Shown: positions 34,562 to 47,584, counted from the stretch's first letter. The stretch: DNA of 64,000 bases from Erodium maritimum (GCA_963921825.1 OY997588.1:132091203-132155202), one strand, 5' to 3'. Program-made: numbers and translations. Notes: generated from the sequence alone by a model not told the origin.

Positions 34562-35743
34562 AAAAGAATTTCTTCCTCGAAATTTAAAACGAACGTACCC
34601 CACTTAACCCTACCTCAAAGAATTTCCGAGTATATACCCCCAGTCCATTATCACCAATACCCATGGGAACACATAATATCGGTCTAGATATTCTATACCA
34701 GAATCCTCCGTCGGTATAAATGTCGCACCGCCACACGAAACCTTGGTTGAGATATCCTATACCGAAATCTTCCGTCGGTATAGATATCATACCGGAACAT
34801 TTCTCACATTGTACTTAAAACGGAGACAACACACATACCCTTCTCCTCAACTACTTACTTAGTAACTGTTACTCGGACAATCCACGTCGGACCACAAACA
34901 TGGTTACGTCACGACCAACCACACACGATAATACCAGCGAATAACACGCAATTACAACCATCCTGACATGGGATCTCACACTTACTGCACGGTCCGGAGT
35001 GACAGTACATTTTACCAACATCTTGTCGGAAGGCATGCGCACCTCGAAACACCCAACACGTCAAACATTACCATGACAACACCACAGGAGGTAACATACA
35101 GTCATGATCGATCATCGAAGGTTACCCAACCAGTTAAATCGCGCTTACCGTCGACACTTGCTCACCTACTACCATTCGAACCAATTTATATGTCGTTTCA
35201 TCCAAAGTACCACATAACTGAAGACACTACAATTACCGTTTCCTCAGGGACCGAACGGTTTTGGATACCTCGCGCGTACCTCATCCTCGCGCTTCCGCGT
35301 CGACTCTGTGCGGTCCTTAACCGTTCACGATCCACGCAACCCATCAATCGCCTCTCGAACAACTCGGGTTCACAAGGGTCAACTTTTAACCCTCATATGC
35401 GCCCCGCTTGGGCAACTGACCCGACCTACCATACAATACTTCGTACGGTGCCATCTTGTTACTGACCTGGAAGCTTTGCGGTAGTCGCACTTGGCGAATT
35501 GTTTCTGGGCTACTTTGTGAGGTACTCTCACTTCTACTGTGCAATCTTAGTGGTTGCACTAGTCCCCGCGGGTCATTGGCGTTCGATCTTTACTCGTTGA
35601 CATATGACATGCCTCGATACGAACTCTGCACCAGTTCTCTGCATTCCGCTCTACCGGAAGTGTTGTCTGATGTCACAGTACCTCTCAATGCTACATGTCT
35701 GCATAGTAAAACGCAAAAGATGTGACTCTCGCACACGTCGTCT

Positions 35744-37993
35744 CTACCGGTACGCGGCACAAATAATCCTCCTCAATCCGATCAATTCCTCAGGAAAGAC
35801 CTTGGGGAAAACGCACACCACTCGTGATAACGGTCGGCTCGGCACGGTCGCCATCTCCTCCTTTACGGACAACGCTGACGGGGGAACTCCACTCATACTG
35901 CCTGGCACGTACATGACGATCGTGTTTCCCGATCGCACTACCACCGATCGTCGGTAACAATCAATTGACGCCTCGTGTCTCAAAAGCCAGTTCATCCCTA
36001 GTATGACCTCGGAAGCCGTCATGTTCAACACACGAAGGTCACCAAGAACGGACGAGCGATTAATCTAATCTCACACTCACGGCACACACTCGTCAAACCG
36101 CTTCGCCCATAACCGGGGGGTAAAGACATCCAGGTCACCTCTAAGGCTTTACTCTTAGGCTCAACTTCTCAGCAAGAGTAGAAGAAAACGGAACAGTGTG
36201 ACATCTGTAGGTTATGGGTCCACCACGCTTCCGCCGCGCCACTCTAATCTCGTCGCGATAACAATCGATGAACGCTTGATACCTCACATTTCGGTCCTCA
36301 AATTCTCTCATCACACTTGAAGAAAGAAAAACTAGTACGGAACGGTCATTAAGTAAAGACGGTCTGCTACCCTCCTTTTACACTCACGTCTAACACTAGT
36401 CGACACCACAGTACCCCCACTCCGGCGTGCCAAGGCACGGGGTGGGCTGAACGATTCTAAATTCCGTTCTAACATTCAGCGACCATGAAGAAATAAACTA
36501 GTGGGGTACTCCCATATTAATAAGATGACAACCAAAATATAAATGGTAAACACGTACCTTGAGCAATCTCATGATCGGAGTCACGTCCCTCAGCTCGAGA
36601 GTCGGCGACCGCGTAAACTCGCCCCTGCTATGCCTGAGGTCCTCCTCTCGGGGGTGGTGGAAGTGCCACCTGCTGTGCAGTTCTCGGCCTCGGCGCTGGC
36701 GCGCTCGCTGCCTTCCGCGGAGCCCTCTACGCCTGAGCCTGACGTTGTTGGAACTGTGGCGACTGCCTAGTCTGCGACTGATGTGGTCGCGAGACTGACA
36801 TCTCCCCAAACCGATCGGGGCACCCAGCCGCGAAGTGTCCAGGCGTCCGCACTGGTGGCATAGCGGTGGCCCGACACTCTGTTCCCCTCAGGTCTGCCCG
36901 CTGGACGATCTGCTGGTCTTCTGCCCCTCGGACAATCTCGAACCGTGTGGCTCTACTACCCGCACCGAAAACACACCCGCTCTGTCGGGGAAGGTGCAAC
37001 GGAGGCCACTGATCCGACCTGTCGTGTCCCCCTCAGCTGTGTCTAGGACTGGAAGGATACCGAGGTCCTCTGCCTCTTCGGATCACGAGACTCATATACC
37101 TCAGGGAGTCGCTCGGTCTCGGCCTGATCTCCCGAACTCTGGTCGTCTCCCGGAAGTGTCGCTCCACGGTCAGTGCCTGATCCACCAAGTCAGAGTATAC
37201 CTAGGTCCTCATAACAGCGACCCAGTCCGCAGTCGTAGGGCGAAGCCCTCCCTCAAATCGTCGGCAGCGATGAGTCTCAGTCTGTACCATCTCCTGGGCA
37301 AATCGAGACAAGGAAGTGAACCTCGCCTCGTACTCGGACACCATTAGTCCCTCCTAAAGCAGTTCCAGGAACTACTGGTGCTTGTCATCCAATATCGATT
37401 GGAAAATACTGCTCAAGGAATCGCTGCCAAAACAGCGAGAAGTAATCCCCCACGCGCGCCTGCTCGCGCTGCCACCAATGGTAGGCATCTCCCTCCAGCT
37501 GGAATGTCGCAAAGGACACTCTCATGCCACCATCCAGTATCCCTGAAGTGTCCAGGTTGCCGGTCATCCGCTCCAGCCATCTCTCGGCTGCCTCGGGGTT
37601 TGGCTCCCTGGAAAATACTGGTATGCCCAGCCTGCGGAAGTCTCGCAGCGCCTGAGCGGTGTGACTGTCGACCTGACTAGACCTCATGGTCGCGGCTGCA
37701 GTGGCAGCATGCAGAGTCTCCGGTGTCGGGGTCGTGGTCTCTCTCTCTGCCTCCCTCCGGGCGAAGGCCGCTGCTAAGCCCTGGACTGTGCGGGTCAGCT
37801 CCTCCAGAGCTACTGCCTGAGTAGGCTCAGTGACAGGCAGAACTCTAAATGGAAGTCCCGATGATCCAATATCGGTCCTCTCGTGCCCCTCAGCGGGTGC
37901 ACCTTGGGCACTTGACTGCCCTCGGCCCCGAGCTGGCCGTCTCCTGGTGCCTCGTGGTACGTAGGTCGGTGCCATGTCGTATGTCCGCTGCAC
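35744..37993 (-). pseudogene. Broken gag-protease of gypsy internal 2
   Basis: Copy of 28240-30489: gag domain frame 37385-37993, knuckle remnant near 36815, protease end and VFPEELIGL in 35744-36031. The stops and frameshifts fall at the same places, showing that the damage predates the duplication. Confidence 0.8.
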
Positions 37994-38717
37994 GGAAAAT
38001 GCACATGTTCAGTTTCTTAACTTTGTATAAACGACGCGCTTAAATATCTAATATTCCCACACGTTTCACAACAGTCGCACTCATAATAATAATATATTTA
38101 GTATAGTATAGTCACACAATTCACAATTTCTACCACACAGAAATTTCACATTAGGCAAACATCAACTTAGATTTAAGTTCTTAGCACGTCCACTTTCTAC
38201 TATAACATTCATGTCGATATCGTGTCGTTACAACCCGATTCAAGCGTCCCCAAACTATGTTGTAACCACTTGACATCCCCTCATTCACTTCCGGCTATAG
38301 TGGCCCCTATAGCCAAATCGTGATGGTACATACACTTCAGTTTCTGCAGAAAATTGGGCATGACCCGTTCGTAAATTACACTAACCATCCGCTTACGCGG
38401 GACAACCAATCACAACCTCCACAAAGCACTCAACACAATCTTAGCACACAGCAAGTTATCGCAGCTATACACCTTGGGTACCGGTAATCACACCATTATC
38501 ACCCGGCCACGTCAACACTCGGAAAACAGTTAATTCAATCAATGACATCAACCACAAGTATATGGTACCTAGAGCGGACATTTCACTAACCCGAGACTCT
38601 TTCCGTCTCGTTTCTACGCGTAGGACATTTCCGACTTGCGTAACCGACACACGGCAACCTAACGACCCAACTCTACCCACCTAATTGACGTACGGTCCGA
38701 AGTTTTTGAAAAACCAG

Positions 38718-38729
38718 GCTCTGATACCA
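38718..38729 (-). promoter_or_regulatory. Primer-binding site, initiator-Met tRNA type, copy 2
   Basis: TGGTATCAGAGC on the minus strand, three bases from LTR C. Confidence 0.9.
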
Positions 38730-38732
38730 AAT

Positions 38733-41700
38733 TGTCACGCCCCAAATCCGGTTTTGACCGAACTCGACACGTGAACTAAAATAATAAATAAATAAATAAA
38801 GCATATTTAATACCAAAACGAGTCTCAAATAATAGTTTAAAGCACCAAGTAATAACACGAGTGAACAGCTCGGTAAAATCACATAGTAAAAACGTTCAGT
38901 AAAAGTCAAACTGCACGTCTCTAGACACCACTAGACAAGACCCTCGCTAGCTCCTAAGCTCTGAGAATCCCGCTAGCACAAATCCCGCTCAAGACCTGTA
39001 AAACAAATAAGTAAAGGGGTGAGCTTTCGCTCAGTAGGAAAATATAGTTAAGGCGATGAGTATCCGCTCACCACCACGAGTAACCGTCCAATTAGGGCAT
39101 ACTAGTACAACACAACTAATCACCAAACGGGATCTCATAACCACAATCCTCAGTCACAAGACGATAACCACACTCACAAACGTACTTACACGACCATTAT
39201 CACACTATAATCCATTAACTAATCATCAAGCACACAACATACAATAACACAAGCACATGTCCCGTACCGCAGTCCCCGAACTCCCCCGGCTGTACACAGC
39301 CCGACTCTATCATATCATACCGGAACACACAGCGTTGGCCTAGATATCTTCCCGGAAATCCTTCGGGGCACAATCACAATACATCGTACTGGAATACACC
39401 ATCGGCCTAGATGTCTTCCCGGAAATCCGTCGGGGTATAAGCACGACACCTAGTGCCAAACACGACACCTAGTTCCAAGTCACAAACCGTCGGCCTAGAT
39501 GCCCTACACCGGCATACCCCCTCGATGTAGGTATCATATCAGAATAACACATCGAGGGACCGCGCATACGTGGGACCACACCGTCGGTCTAGGTACTACC
39601 CTACACCAGTGTACCCCCTCGGTGTAGGTACCATACCGGAATACAACTCCTCTTGGAACACACATCAAGATAATATCACACATCGTAATGACATAGATCA
39701 ATCACGGCTTACCAAGCCCACCAATCTTACCACAACACAACACGTCGGTCCATCAATCACCCAACCATATCACACCCATTTGTTCACTTCATAACACGCA
39801 TGTCACACTTGCCCAAACATAACAACACGCTACACCGAGCATATCATAACATGATTCTCAATCTAACAACGACTAAATCACACATCATGCATCTAAATCA
39901 AAGATCATGGCATTTCAATCAACACGCAACCTAAGGGCTCAACATGGCCCGCGTGCATTTCTACAGCACGACAATCCCAAACCTACGGCTCGACATGGCT
40001 CGTAAGCTATCCCTCATTTCACTCGTTCCTCACATCCTAACATGCATTTCTAACAATTAAATTCAAATAATTACAACCTATAGGCATACTAGTAACTTTC
40101 CGCAATTAAACCAGTATTCGCTACTTTCCCTACCTCAAAAGCAATCCAATCCTAGCAGCGGACGACCTGGCTAGCTTCCTCCTCGTCACCTCACGGGGTC
40201 CACAAATCTCTTCCTCCGCCAAGCTCGGGTCCAATGTCTAAGATTACAAGCAATACAAGAATTAATGTTAATTCAAGTGTGGATTAAAGAGGGAAATACT
40301 CAAACTAATCCCAATTGCTCAAATTGGAAAAAGGGAAAACTTTGTTTCCTAACCTTTACAAACGTTTCATTATCAGATCCTAACACAGGCCAACGTTTGG
40401 TCTCAATGCCTAACATAATAGGTTTGGAATTTCTCAGAAACTATAAAAAGCCGTCTAAACTCACGATTTTGTCAACTCGTCCAAGCCTTTTCGTTGTTGG
40501 CGTACATTACCCATGGTGTCTTCCTCGACGTTGAACTTATCCTCGTTCTCAAGCAACCAAACCCAATGCTCGACGAGTTGACGGAATCGTGAGTTTGGAC
40601 GGCTTTTTATAGTTTCTAAGAAATTCCAAACCTATCATGTTAGGAATTGAGACCAAACGTTGGTCTGGGTTAGGATCTGATTATGAAACGTTTGTAAAGG
40701 TTAGAAAACAAAGTTTTTCCTTGGCAAAATGGGCCCGGAAGGCCCATTTTGCCCAAAATCGGGAAAACGTCCCTCAGGACTCCAAAAGTTTCCCTATTCG
40801 TGTCTATCCAACATAATTAATTTACTTGCTCCAACGCACTTGACGGAATCCAATTTCGGGGTCCGAGCCTTCCCAATATCGCAATTAAAGTTTCTAATCC
40901 CTTTTCCCAAAATTTCATGAATCACATTTACAATTCGTTCCGGGTGTGAAAACATCGTCTCGGGGTTCACCCACGATCGTTCAATTTACGAAACACCTAA
41001 AACCCGGCCATGTGGGCCCCACAGCCACACATGGCCGTGGGTGGCCGGACCGGGCCGGCCGGTCCTGTCCAAGGGTGGCCGAACCATGGCCGGTCATTTC
41101 CCTCCCCGGTGGCCGGATTTCGGCGACCGGACGGAGCTCTGGCGAGCCTCCGGTCGCCGGAAAAATATCTAATTTCTCCAACAAGCTCCTAACTAGTTGT
41201 AGGTTCTCCATATCACCATTTTAAGCTTTAAAACTTCAATTTTCACCTCAAATCATCCAAAGTTTCAAGACCCATGTTGGTTTCATTAACAACTACTCAA
41301 ACCAAGTTAATTCCATCCTCCAACTCCACCTCTTCTTCATAAATCAACACTTAAGCCATCCAACACCCAAAACCCATTAGTTCAAGTCATCTCTACTCAA
41401 ACCCTCAACACCAATTTCATCAAATAAGGAAATAAAGCATACCAACCTCTAGGAGATGAAGAGAGGAAGAAGATGAAGTAAATTTGAGAGGATTTGGTGT
41501 AGAAATGGTCAAAAAAGAGCTTCCTTTCTCTTGCTTCTTCTTCAAGCTTCAATGAACCTTCAATGGAGTTTTGGTTTCTCTCTCTTCTAGCTATATGGTT
41601 CGGCCACTATGTGAAAAATGCTGAAATTTTTGCTCCATGTGGTCTTATCCTTTAAGTGGAAAAGTCTTTTTCGTCCTTTAGCTCATCTCTCTTTATTTTG

Positions 41701-42061
41701 TCCATATATGGGGACCATTTGGTCTTTTAACCCACCTTTCTTCCCCTCCAAGCTAACATGGACATGTGTCCATGTGGGGACCACTCCTACCCCAAAATAT
41801 CTCAACTTTTATTATTTTATTCGTTAATAATCCAAAATCGACCTAGTTTGACCCGTGTTTGACTTTTTCACAAAAAGGTGTCATTTGAAAGGAAATGACC
41901 CAACTAAGCTAACCGTAACGACGACTAAGATTTTTGGATCCCAGAAAGGTCCCGAATGACTCCCGGAGTCATCGATTGATTTTTCCGGTACAAAGTCTAC
42001 AAAGTCAACTTTTGCCAAAAACCTCTAGTTCGACCGGGATCGATCGTGGGCGGTTCTTACA
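38733..42061 (-). repeat. LTR C (5' LTR of the leftward element), 3329 bp
   Basis: It starts TGTCACGCCCC and ends CGGTTCTTACA, next to the target-site duplication ATAAG at 42062-42066. The left part is nearly identical to LTR B. From about 40909 onward it carries its own substitutions, for example around 41405, 41594 and 41930-42050. Confidence 0.9.
40328..40720. mobile_element. Foldback element inside LTR C
   Basis: The same 393-bp foldback element as at 32824-33216, at the equivalent position. Confidence 0.8.
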
Positions 42062-42066
42062 ATAAG

Positions 42067-42636
42067 TCACCAGGGAGACCGGCGCACGATGCTTAGACGG
42101 CGGTTGCGACGGTGTTTGTAGTGGTCGATGTGGTGGCGGAAGGAGACCTGGCCCTGGATCCCACCTGCACGACCCGTCTTGGATCGTAGGATTTGGAGGA
42201 GCCTGAATCAAGGGGATAGATGGGAGGGCCCGATGGATTCCCGTATCCCCGGAGGGCAGCGACGAGGGAGTAGGTTGGTGGGGGTCCGCCACTAGGACTC
42301 GCACGGGGAGAGAAAAGATCGTCGGGAACGTTAGAGATGCAGGCCGAGCCTAGGTGTTTCTTGGAGAAGGATGAGAGGGAGTAGAGGCGGGAGGAGAACG
42401 CCAGGATAGGTTGTCTTGTAGGGATGGGAGATCCTTTAATCCCGGCCTAGCAGCCACATGAGAGGCAGAGGAACGGGAAGAACATCATGGCAGCGGAGAC
42501 GAATGGCCGAAACTACGTCGGGGGTGGGGGGTGGAGACTAGGCTGGGGTGAGGCGCGACAAGGCGGCGCAGAAACCCTAGCAGAGCTCTTCATGATTTAT
42601 AGATTTCTCTAATTAGTTTGTTAAAACAAGTTCGCT
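42067..42636 (-). mobile_element. L1 derivative (element 4), 5' part
   Basis: This is the other half of the element split by the gypsy array; together with 22543-23128 it makes about 1.16 kb. On the minus strand it opens with an ATG at about 42594 (MKSSARVSAPP) and a proline-rich region with frame breaks (for example 42005-42304). The 17-bp target-site duplication follows at 42637-42653. It looks like the start of an ORF1-like frame with the rest deleted. Confidence 0.65.
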
Positions 42637-42662
42637 GAATTTGCACTATTGTTGATCAAGGC

Positions 42663-43970
42663 TTTTTTTTATCAACATATTATTCATTAGGGGACCAAGT
42701 TTTCAAACCGAAAACAAGGTCAAAGAGTTAAACCCTCACTTAACACACCCGAGCATGCCTTATTGGCTCCTCAAACACACAGAAAACCAACCCTAGTAAG
42801 AGGGTAAAATATTGGTCTTAAAACCCCAAATTTTCTAACATGAAGAACAACTAGAACCAGAACTACAAAGAAACCAAACCAGACAACAAGAAACCCACGT
42901 AGGGGCTTGGACTCTTACAAAAGAAGATTTAACAGCCATGAAGTAAACTAAAGCCAATAAAGGCTAAACGAATGAAAGAAAAAGGAACATAAAGAAAAAC
43001 AACAGAGGACACAAGGCTGCCCAAAAATCAACCCCTTGCTCCGAACCAACACGAACCAACGAGTATAAAATTGACTCAGTCCTCCGTTACCTGCAAAGTA
43101 ACTGACCTCCAAGCCAACACAGAGAGGTGATACAGAGGAGGATGACCAACATCAAAAAAGGTATTGAGTGAAAAAATTATCCCCAAAAAACCCTAATCCC
43201 TGAAACCTCCAAGATCGGACCTTACAGCCGTCGGCCAGCATCAGGATATAGTTAGTCTGACCTCTTTGGAACCAGAGAGACCAAAGGGTTAGAGGGAAGA
43301 GGACCTTACCTGGATGAAGGCCACAAAAGTAGGAGCAGCAACCCACCGCCGCAACAGCAGATCTAAGCAAAACTTCTCGCGTCAATGTAAACTCCTCCAC
43401 TGCAAATAATCTTCATACCCGAGCCAACCTAGCCTAACTCCTCGCCGGATGACCACTTGTTTCTACGAGGCCCTGAGCCCCAACAATCGAGAGAAGAGGA
43501 AGAAAATAGGTGGATCTTGGGCTGGAGAGCACAAGGAGACAAGAAAATTTCGCCAAGTACCAGATCTGAAGCGTGGTTCCCCAATCTACGATTATCCCCA
43601 CCGGAATTTATGGAGAAACACCTACCACTAATAGATCTAGGGAAGCCGAGTCGCCGGTGTCGAAGGAAGAGCGGCCGAAAATAGAGGGAGAAAACGGGCT
43701 GAGGAGAGGGAAAAGGAAAGAAGAGAAGTGAGGAGATGAACGGTGGGAAGCCACCGACGTCGTCACTAGCTCCAGAGGAGACCAGATCGTATCAACTAGA
43801 ACGTCACAAAAGCATCAATACGAAACTCCAACTCGGAAATAGTAGTGTCGAGATGACCAAAAACCAGCCTACTCCACTCCCTCAATATCTTAACACGAGT
43901 AATTTCGTCACTTTGTTGAGATGATAGGGAGAGATTTTGGAAGGACGTAACGGTCTACTTCGAGTGGTGC
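42663..43970 (-). mobile_element. Non-autonomous non-LTR element (element 3), 5' end uncertain
   Basis: A T run (42663-42670) marks the poly(A) tail of a minus-strand element, and a perfect stem-loop GTTTTC-AAACC-GAAAAC (42699-42715) lies near it. The body is rich in A on the plus strand and has a CT-rich 5' part on the minus strand, like elements 1 and 2. I found no second copy of the flank TTGATCAAGGC, so the right boundary is an estimate. No EN or RT. Confidence 0.5.
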
Positions 43971-44391
43971 ACGGAGCAGAGTTTGTAGAGGCTGAAGCAA
44001 TGAGGAGAACCCTGTCTTGTTATCATCCTGAGTGATGCCTGATATCTGGTGAAGCTAATGAGGGGGGAAATCCCGCTCTTCTCCCCGATGGGTCGCCTCT
44101 TGAAGGAAAGTCGGGATCTTTTATAAGTCTCTCAACAATATTTAACTCGAATATGTGATTATGACAACGAACGAAATCGTCCATTGGTTTGTTAGGAGGA
44201 CCCACTCTACGTCTGCCCAATAATAATTCGGTTTTGTAATACCAGATACACTCTTATATATGCTACGAGCTTTTAAATAAAATCTTTAAACCTACACGTT
44301 TCAACAAAAAAAGACAGAAAAAATAGTCAAAATGTTTAATGACGACAATTTTGAAATTCTCACGAGTTCTGGACTTCCTCGGCCCAGCTGC
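43971..44391. other. Spacer with no recognised gene
   Basis: A 65-codon minus frame (44023-44220) has no known domain. No repeat ends are visible. Confidence 0.4.
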
Positions 44392-45215
44392 TTAGAGCAT
44401 GTACAACAGAAAAGGACCTTGGTGAGGTCTTGGGAGTGCAAAACTTGTGCTGACTGGACAAAAGTGAGGTCCTGGGAGTGCAGAAAAGTGGGTGTTTTGC
44501 AATAGAAAGGACCTCTGAGGTCCTGGGAGTGCAGAACAGTGCTGACTGGATTATTAATTGATATTTTGCTGTTTTATTTAATTCGTTATCAGAAACCGTT
44601 TAAATTATTTATAATTTAAACAATTTTGGAAATAAATAATTAATGACAATAAATAATTCATAAATAAATTTAACACGAATATAATTGAACTTTAAATTTT
44701 ATTCAACCCCTAATACAACCCAAAACAAAATACAAGTTCAAGAATCATTCTCGGTTGGGTCGACATCTGGTGGTAGGGGTTGTCGTCGAAGATCATCAAT
44801 TTGGGCTTTAAGGGTTGCCATGAGTTGTCGCAGTTCGGACTTGCAAAACTTATGGTCTGCCATATCCTCTTCGTCGAAGGAAGATGTATCCTTCCCCAAT
44901 AGGGACATGTAGGTGGCGAGGTTTGCTGCCCACTGTTGGGTTAATGTCTGTATCATGCGAGACCTTTCTGCATGTTGTTCGGCACGTGTACGTTCATCCT
45001 CCAATCGTGAACGTTCCAGGTCGGCGAAGGCAAACATTTGGGCCGTGAGGACGGTCGTCTTCTTTGAGGCCTTCGTTGCCTTCTTCCCTTGCGGTCGGCG
45101 AGGGGGACTTGGGGCGGCCTCAGGGGATGGGGTGTGTCGCTGAGAGGGACCTGAGTCCCCTCGTAGTTGTCGCTTGCTCCCCATTCTAGTGGTTGGGACT
45201 CACCACTGAGATGTG

Positions 45216-46795
45216 TGTTGGAACTTGATGTCGTGTACAAGATAAACAAGAATAACAGCGGAAATTAACCACGAATCAAGTAAATTAACACTACCAAATA
45301 TGAAGAACAAAGCTGAAAATTCAGCAAGGTTTCAAGAACATCACCTTGTTGCTTTGGTGGAGATAATGGATGAATAACACCAACTATGGTTCGGCTTGAG
45401 CCCCTTGGACGTCTACGTATCCGATATGGAATCAAAGCCAACGTAGTTCTTGAGTTTGATGACTCAAGAACATGCACAAACAACTTTGAAGCTTGGAGGA
45501 GGATTTCGACCAAGGTAGGAGAAGAAGAAGGAGTTGTTCTCTCTCTTTCTCTACACTTGCATGTTATATCTCCCAACCCCTCTTGCATGTGGAGCTAAGT
45601 GCATTTAGTCAAATCACTTAGTTTCCATCATTAGACAAGTGTCCAAGTGTAGGTGCAAGGTGGAACTAATAAACTATTCAAGTTTATTAGTTTAGTGGAA
45701 ATTGGGTCCCACCCAATTTTGGTCAACAAGACTAATTAGTCATCTAATGACATGAGTCCTTGTTGGGCCTAGCCAATGTGGGCCGGCCATGGGCCTCTCC
45801 AAGAGAGCCCATGTCGAACCCAATATGCTAGCCAGTCCACTATAGCGCTCCCCGCCATGTCTCCCTCCAACTCAAGTTTGTCATGTTTTTATTGAGTATC
45901 GTATTGTCGGTGTGACCCTTAGGTCTATGCATGTCGGTAAGATCAACGTAAAATCCCATTTTACTTGTTCTTACTAAAGTGGCGACTGACGAGACTCAGT
46001 ATCGCCCGACCCTGCATAACGAATCGCCCCCTATCGATTCTGACCTTTCAGCCGTCCTTGTCATTATCCCTTATCTCTGATATCCTGATTGAGATAAGGC
46101 ATAGAGCCTTCATCCTTCTTATCCTCAATCACTGTTCCTTGATATGTGAGATGACTGACCCTTATGATATCCCATATCATGCGCATGACCATGCTTTTCC
46201 CGTCAGTCACTCTCGATCAAGCGGCCGTGAACTAGATATCTTTCCCATACCGCAGTATGAGGGATAAATCCCTTAGCCGCCTATCATGTCACTCATGTAG
46301 TCATTCCCCAAGCCAATCCTGGCCGTTATGGAAGCCCAGTCACGGTGCAACGTTGGGCTTTCAGGCCAAACTTGGTTGTTTACTGCATAACAATCATATA
46401 GACTCCTCGGTCTAAGGATACCTGACAAGTAACAACTCTGAACATGTTCATGACTCAATCTATGGAACGTATTCAGGTCGGGTCGTCCATCATCATGTCC
46501 CACACATGATGTTTATGATCAGACTCCGGAAACCTTTCCTATGGCCAATAGAACGTAAGCCATCAAGAGTCATCTTTCATACTAGTCGCTTCTAGCGAAG
46601 ACTATTGACTAGGGACCCCGTCGAGTGTGATCCATCCTGATCTATGGTTCTATTCGCATAGTGGGCATAGATCGGAAACACATACGACATATTACTTCAA
46701 CACTTAAGTAATATCATAAGCCGCTTTATTATATTGCCAACGATGATATTTACATTTGGACATTTACGATTGTGCTACGGGCATAAATGCTAACA
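45216..46795 (-). mobile_element. Solo LTR, TGTTGG...CTAACA family, copy 2
   Basis: 1580 bp bounded by TGTTGGAAC and GCTAACA, with the 5-bp target-site duplication ATGTG at 45211-45215 and 46796-46800. Same family as 9397-11015. It lies inside the Harbinger ORF1, so it is younger than that element's insertion. The strand is inferred from the LTR termini. Confidence 0.8.
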
Positions 46796-47584
46796 ATGTG
46801 TGCACTCCTCCCCTGTGCTTGTGGGTGGGGTTGAGCTGTAAGCCCCAGCCTCATACAATCGCTGTCGTTGTTGGCGTACTTGACGGTGGACATTTCCCAT
46901 TGTGCCCTCCTGGGCAGTGAACTTCACGACGCCCTCGAGCCTCATCACCCAATGATCCAGCTCGAACCTTAGTGGGTGGTCACCCACTTTCCCTGCCTCC
47001 TCCCACATTTCCTTCGCACGTCTCATGTGCTCTTCTGGGTTGGCGCCGCTCGGATTCTCGTCCTTGGACCTCTTCAAATAGCCGAGGAACCTCCTTGTCT
47101 GCCTAGAACCTCTGCCCCAACGTTTCTTGATAGCTTCCCAGCGGCGCTCTGGGAAACCTCCCTTCGAGTTGTATTTCCTCGTAACTTCGCACTACAATGT
47201 GTTGCCGGTTTGAGAGTTGCCCTTGATGGGGTCTTTTGTAGTACTCAACCAGCAACTTATGAGGTGGAGGTCCTCCTGCTTGCTGAATGTCCGGCCCTCC
47301 GGATCTGGTTCTTGGGGTTGGCCTCGGGGTTGGCCTCGGGCTCGGGCAGGGGCTCGGGCTTGTCGTTGGGAAGGTCCGGTAGAGGATGGTTGGGGGATTT
47401 GTACGTCGGGTAGTGGGTGCCCCTCTAGTTGTAGAATTGGGGTGGCAACGAGAACCCTTGCAGGGTCATCCCAAACGGTGGCGTCTGGAACCCTTGTGGG
47501 TACATACCAAATTGTGATCGCACCTGGAACCCTGGCGCCACTTGAAATTGTTGGGGACGGTATTGCCCTATTACAATAAATTAA

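Larger units (their letters stand above)
34548..38732 (-). mobile_element. Internal region 2 of the gypsy array, 4185 bp
   Basis: Same length and layout as internal 1. The differences I noticed are isolated substitutions: near 28377/35881, 28409/35913, 29190/36694, 29802/37306 and 30817/38321. I did not align every base. Confidence 0.85.
23134..42061 (-). mobile_element. Ty3/gypsy array with three LTRs and two internal regions
   Basis: Order on the plus strand: LTR A (23134-27043), internal 1 (27044-31228), LTR B (31229-34547), internal 2 (34548-38732), LTR C (38733-42061). A single 5-bp target-site duplication, ATAAG, flanks the whole (23129-23133 and 42062-42066); the inner junctions have none. 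The repeat period is exactly 7504 bp. The primer-binding site and polypurine tract show transcription toward the left. Both internal regions carry the same broken gag and protease and no recognisable RT, RNase H or integrase, so the element is non-autonomous. The layout fits unequal recombination between LTRs of one old insertion. Confidence 0.9.

Noticed and set aside
23134-42061. Two independent gypsy insertions side by side
   Set aside because: The inner junctions lack target-site duplications, the bodies share all lesions, and LTR B is a mosaic of A and C.
42663-44030. Target-site duplication for element 3
   Set aside because: No second copy of TTGATCAAGGC was found to the right, so its 5' boundary is left as an estimate.
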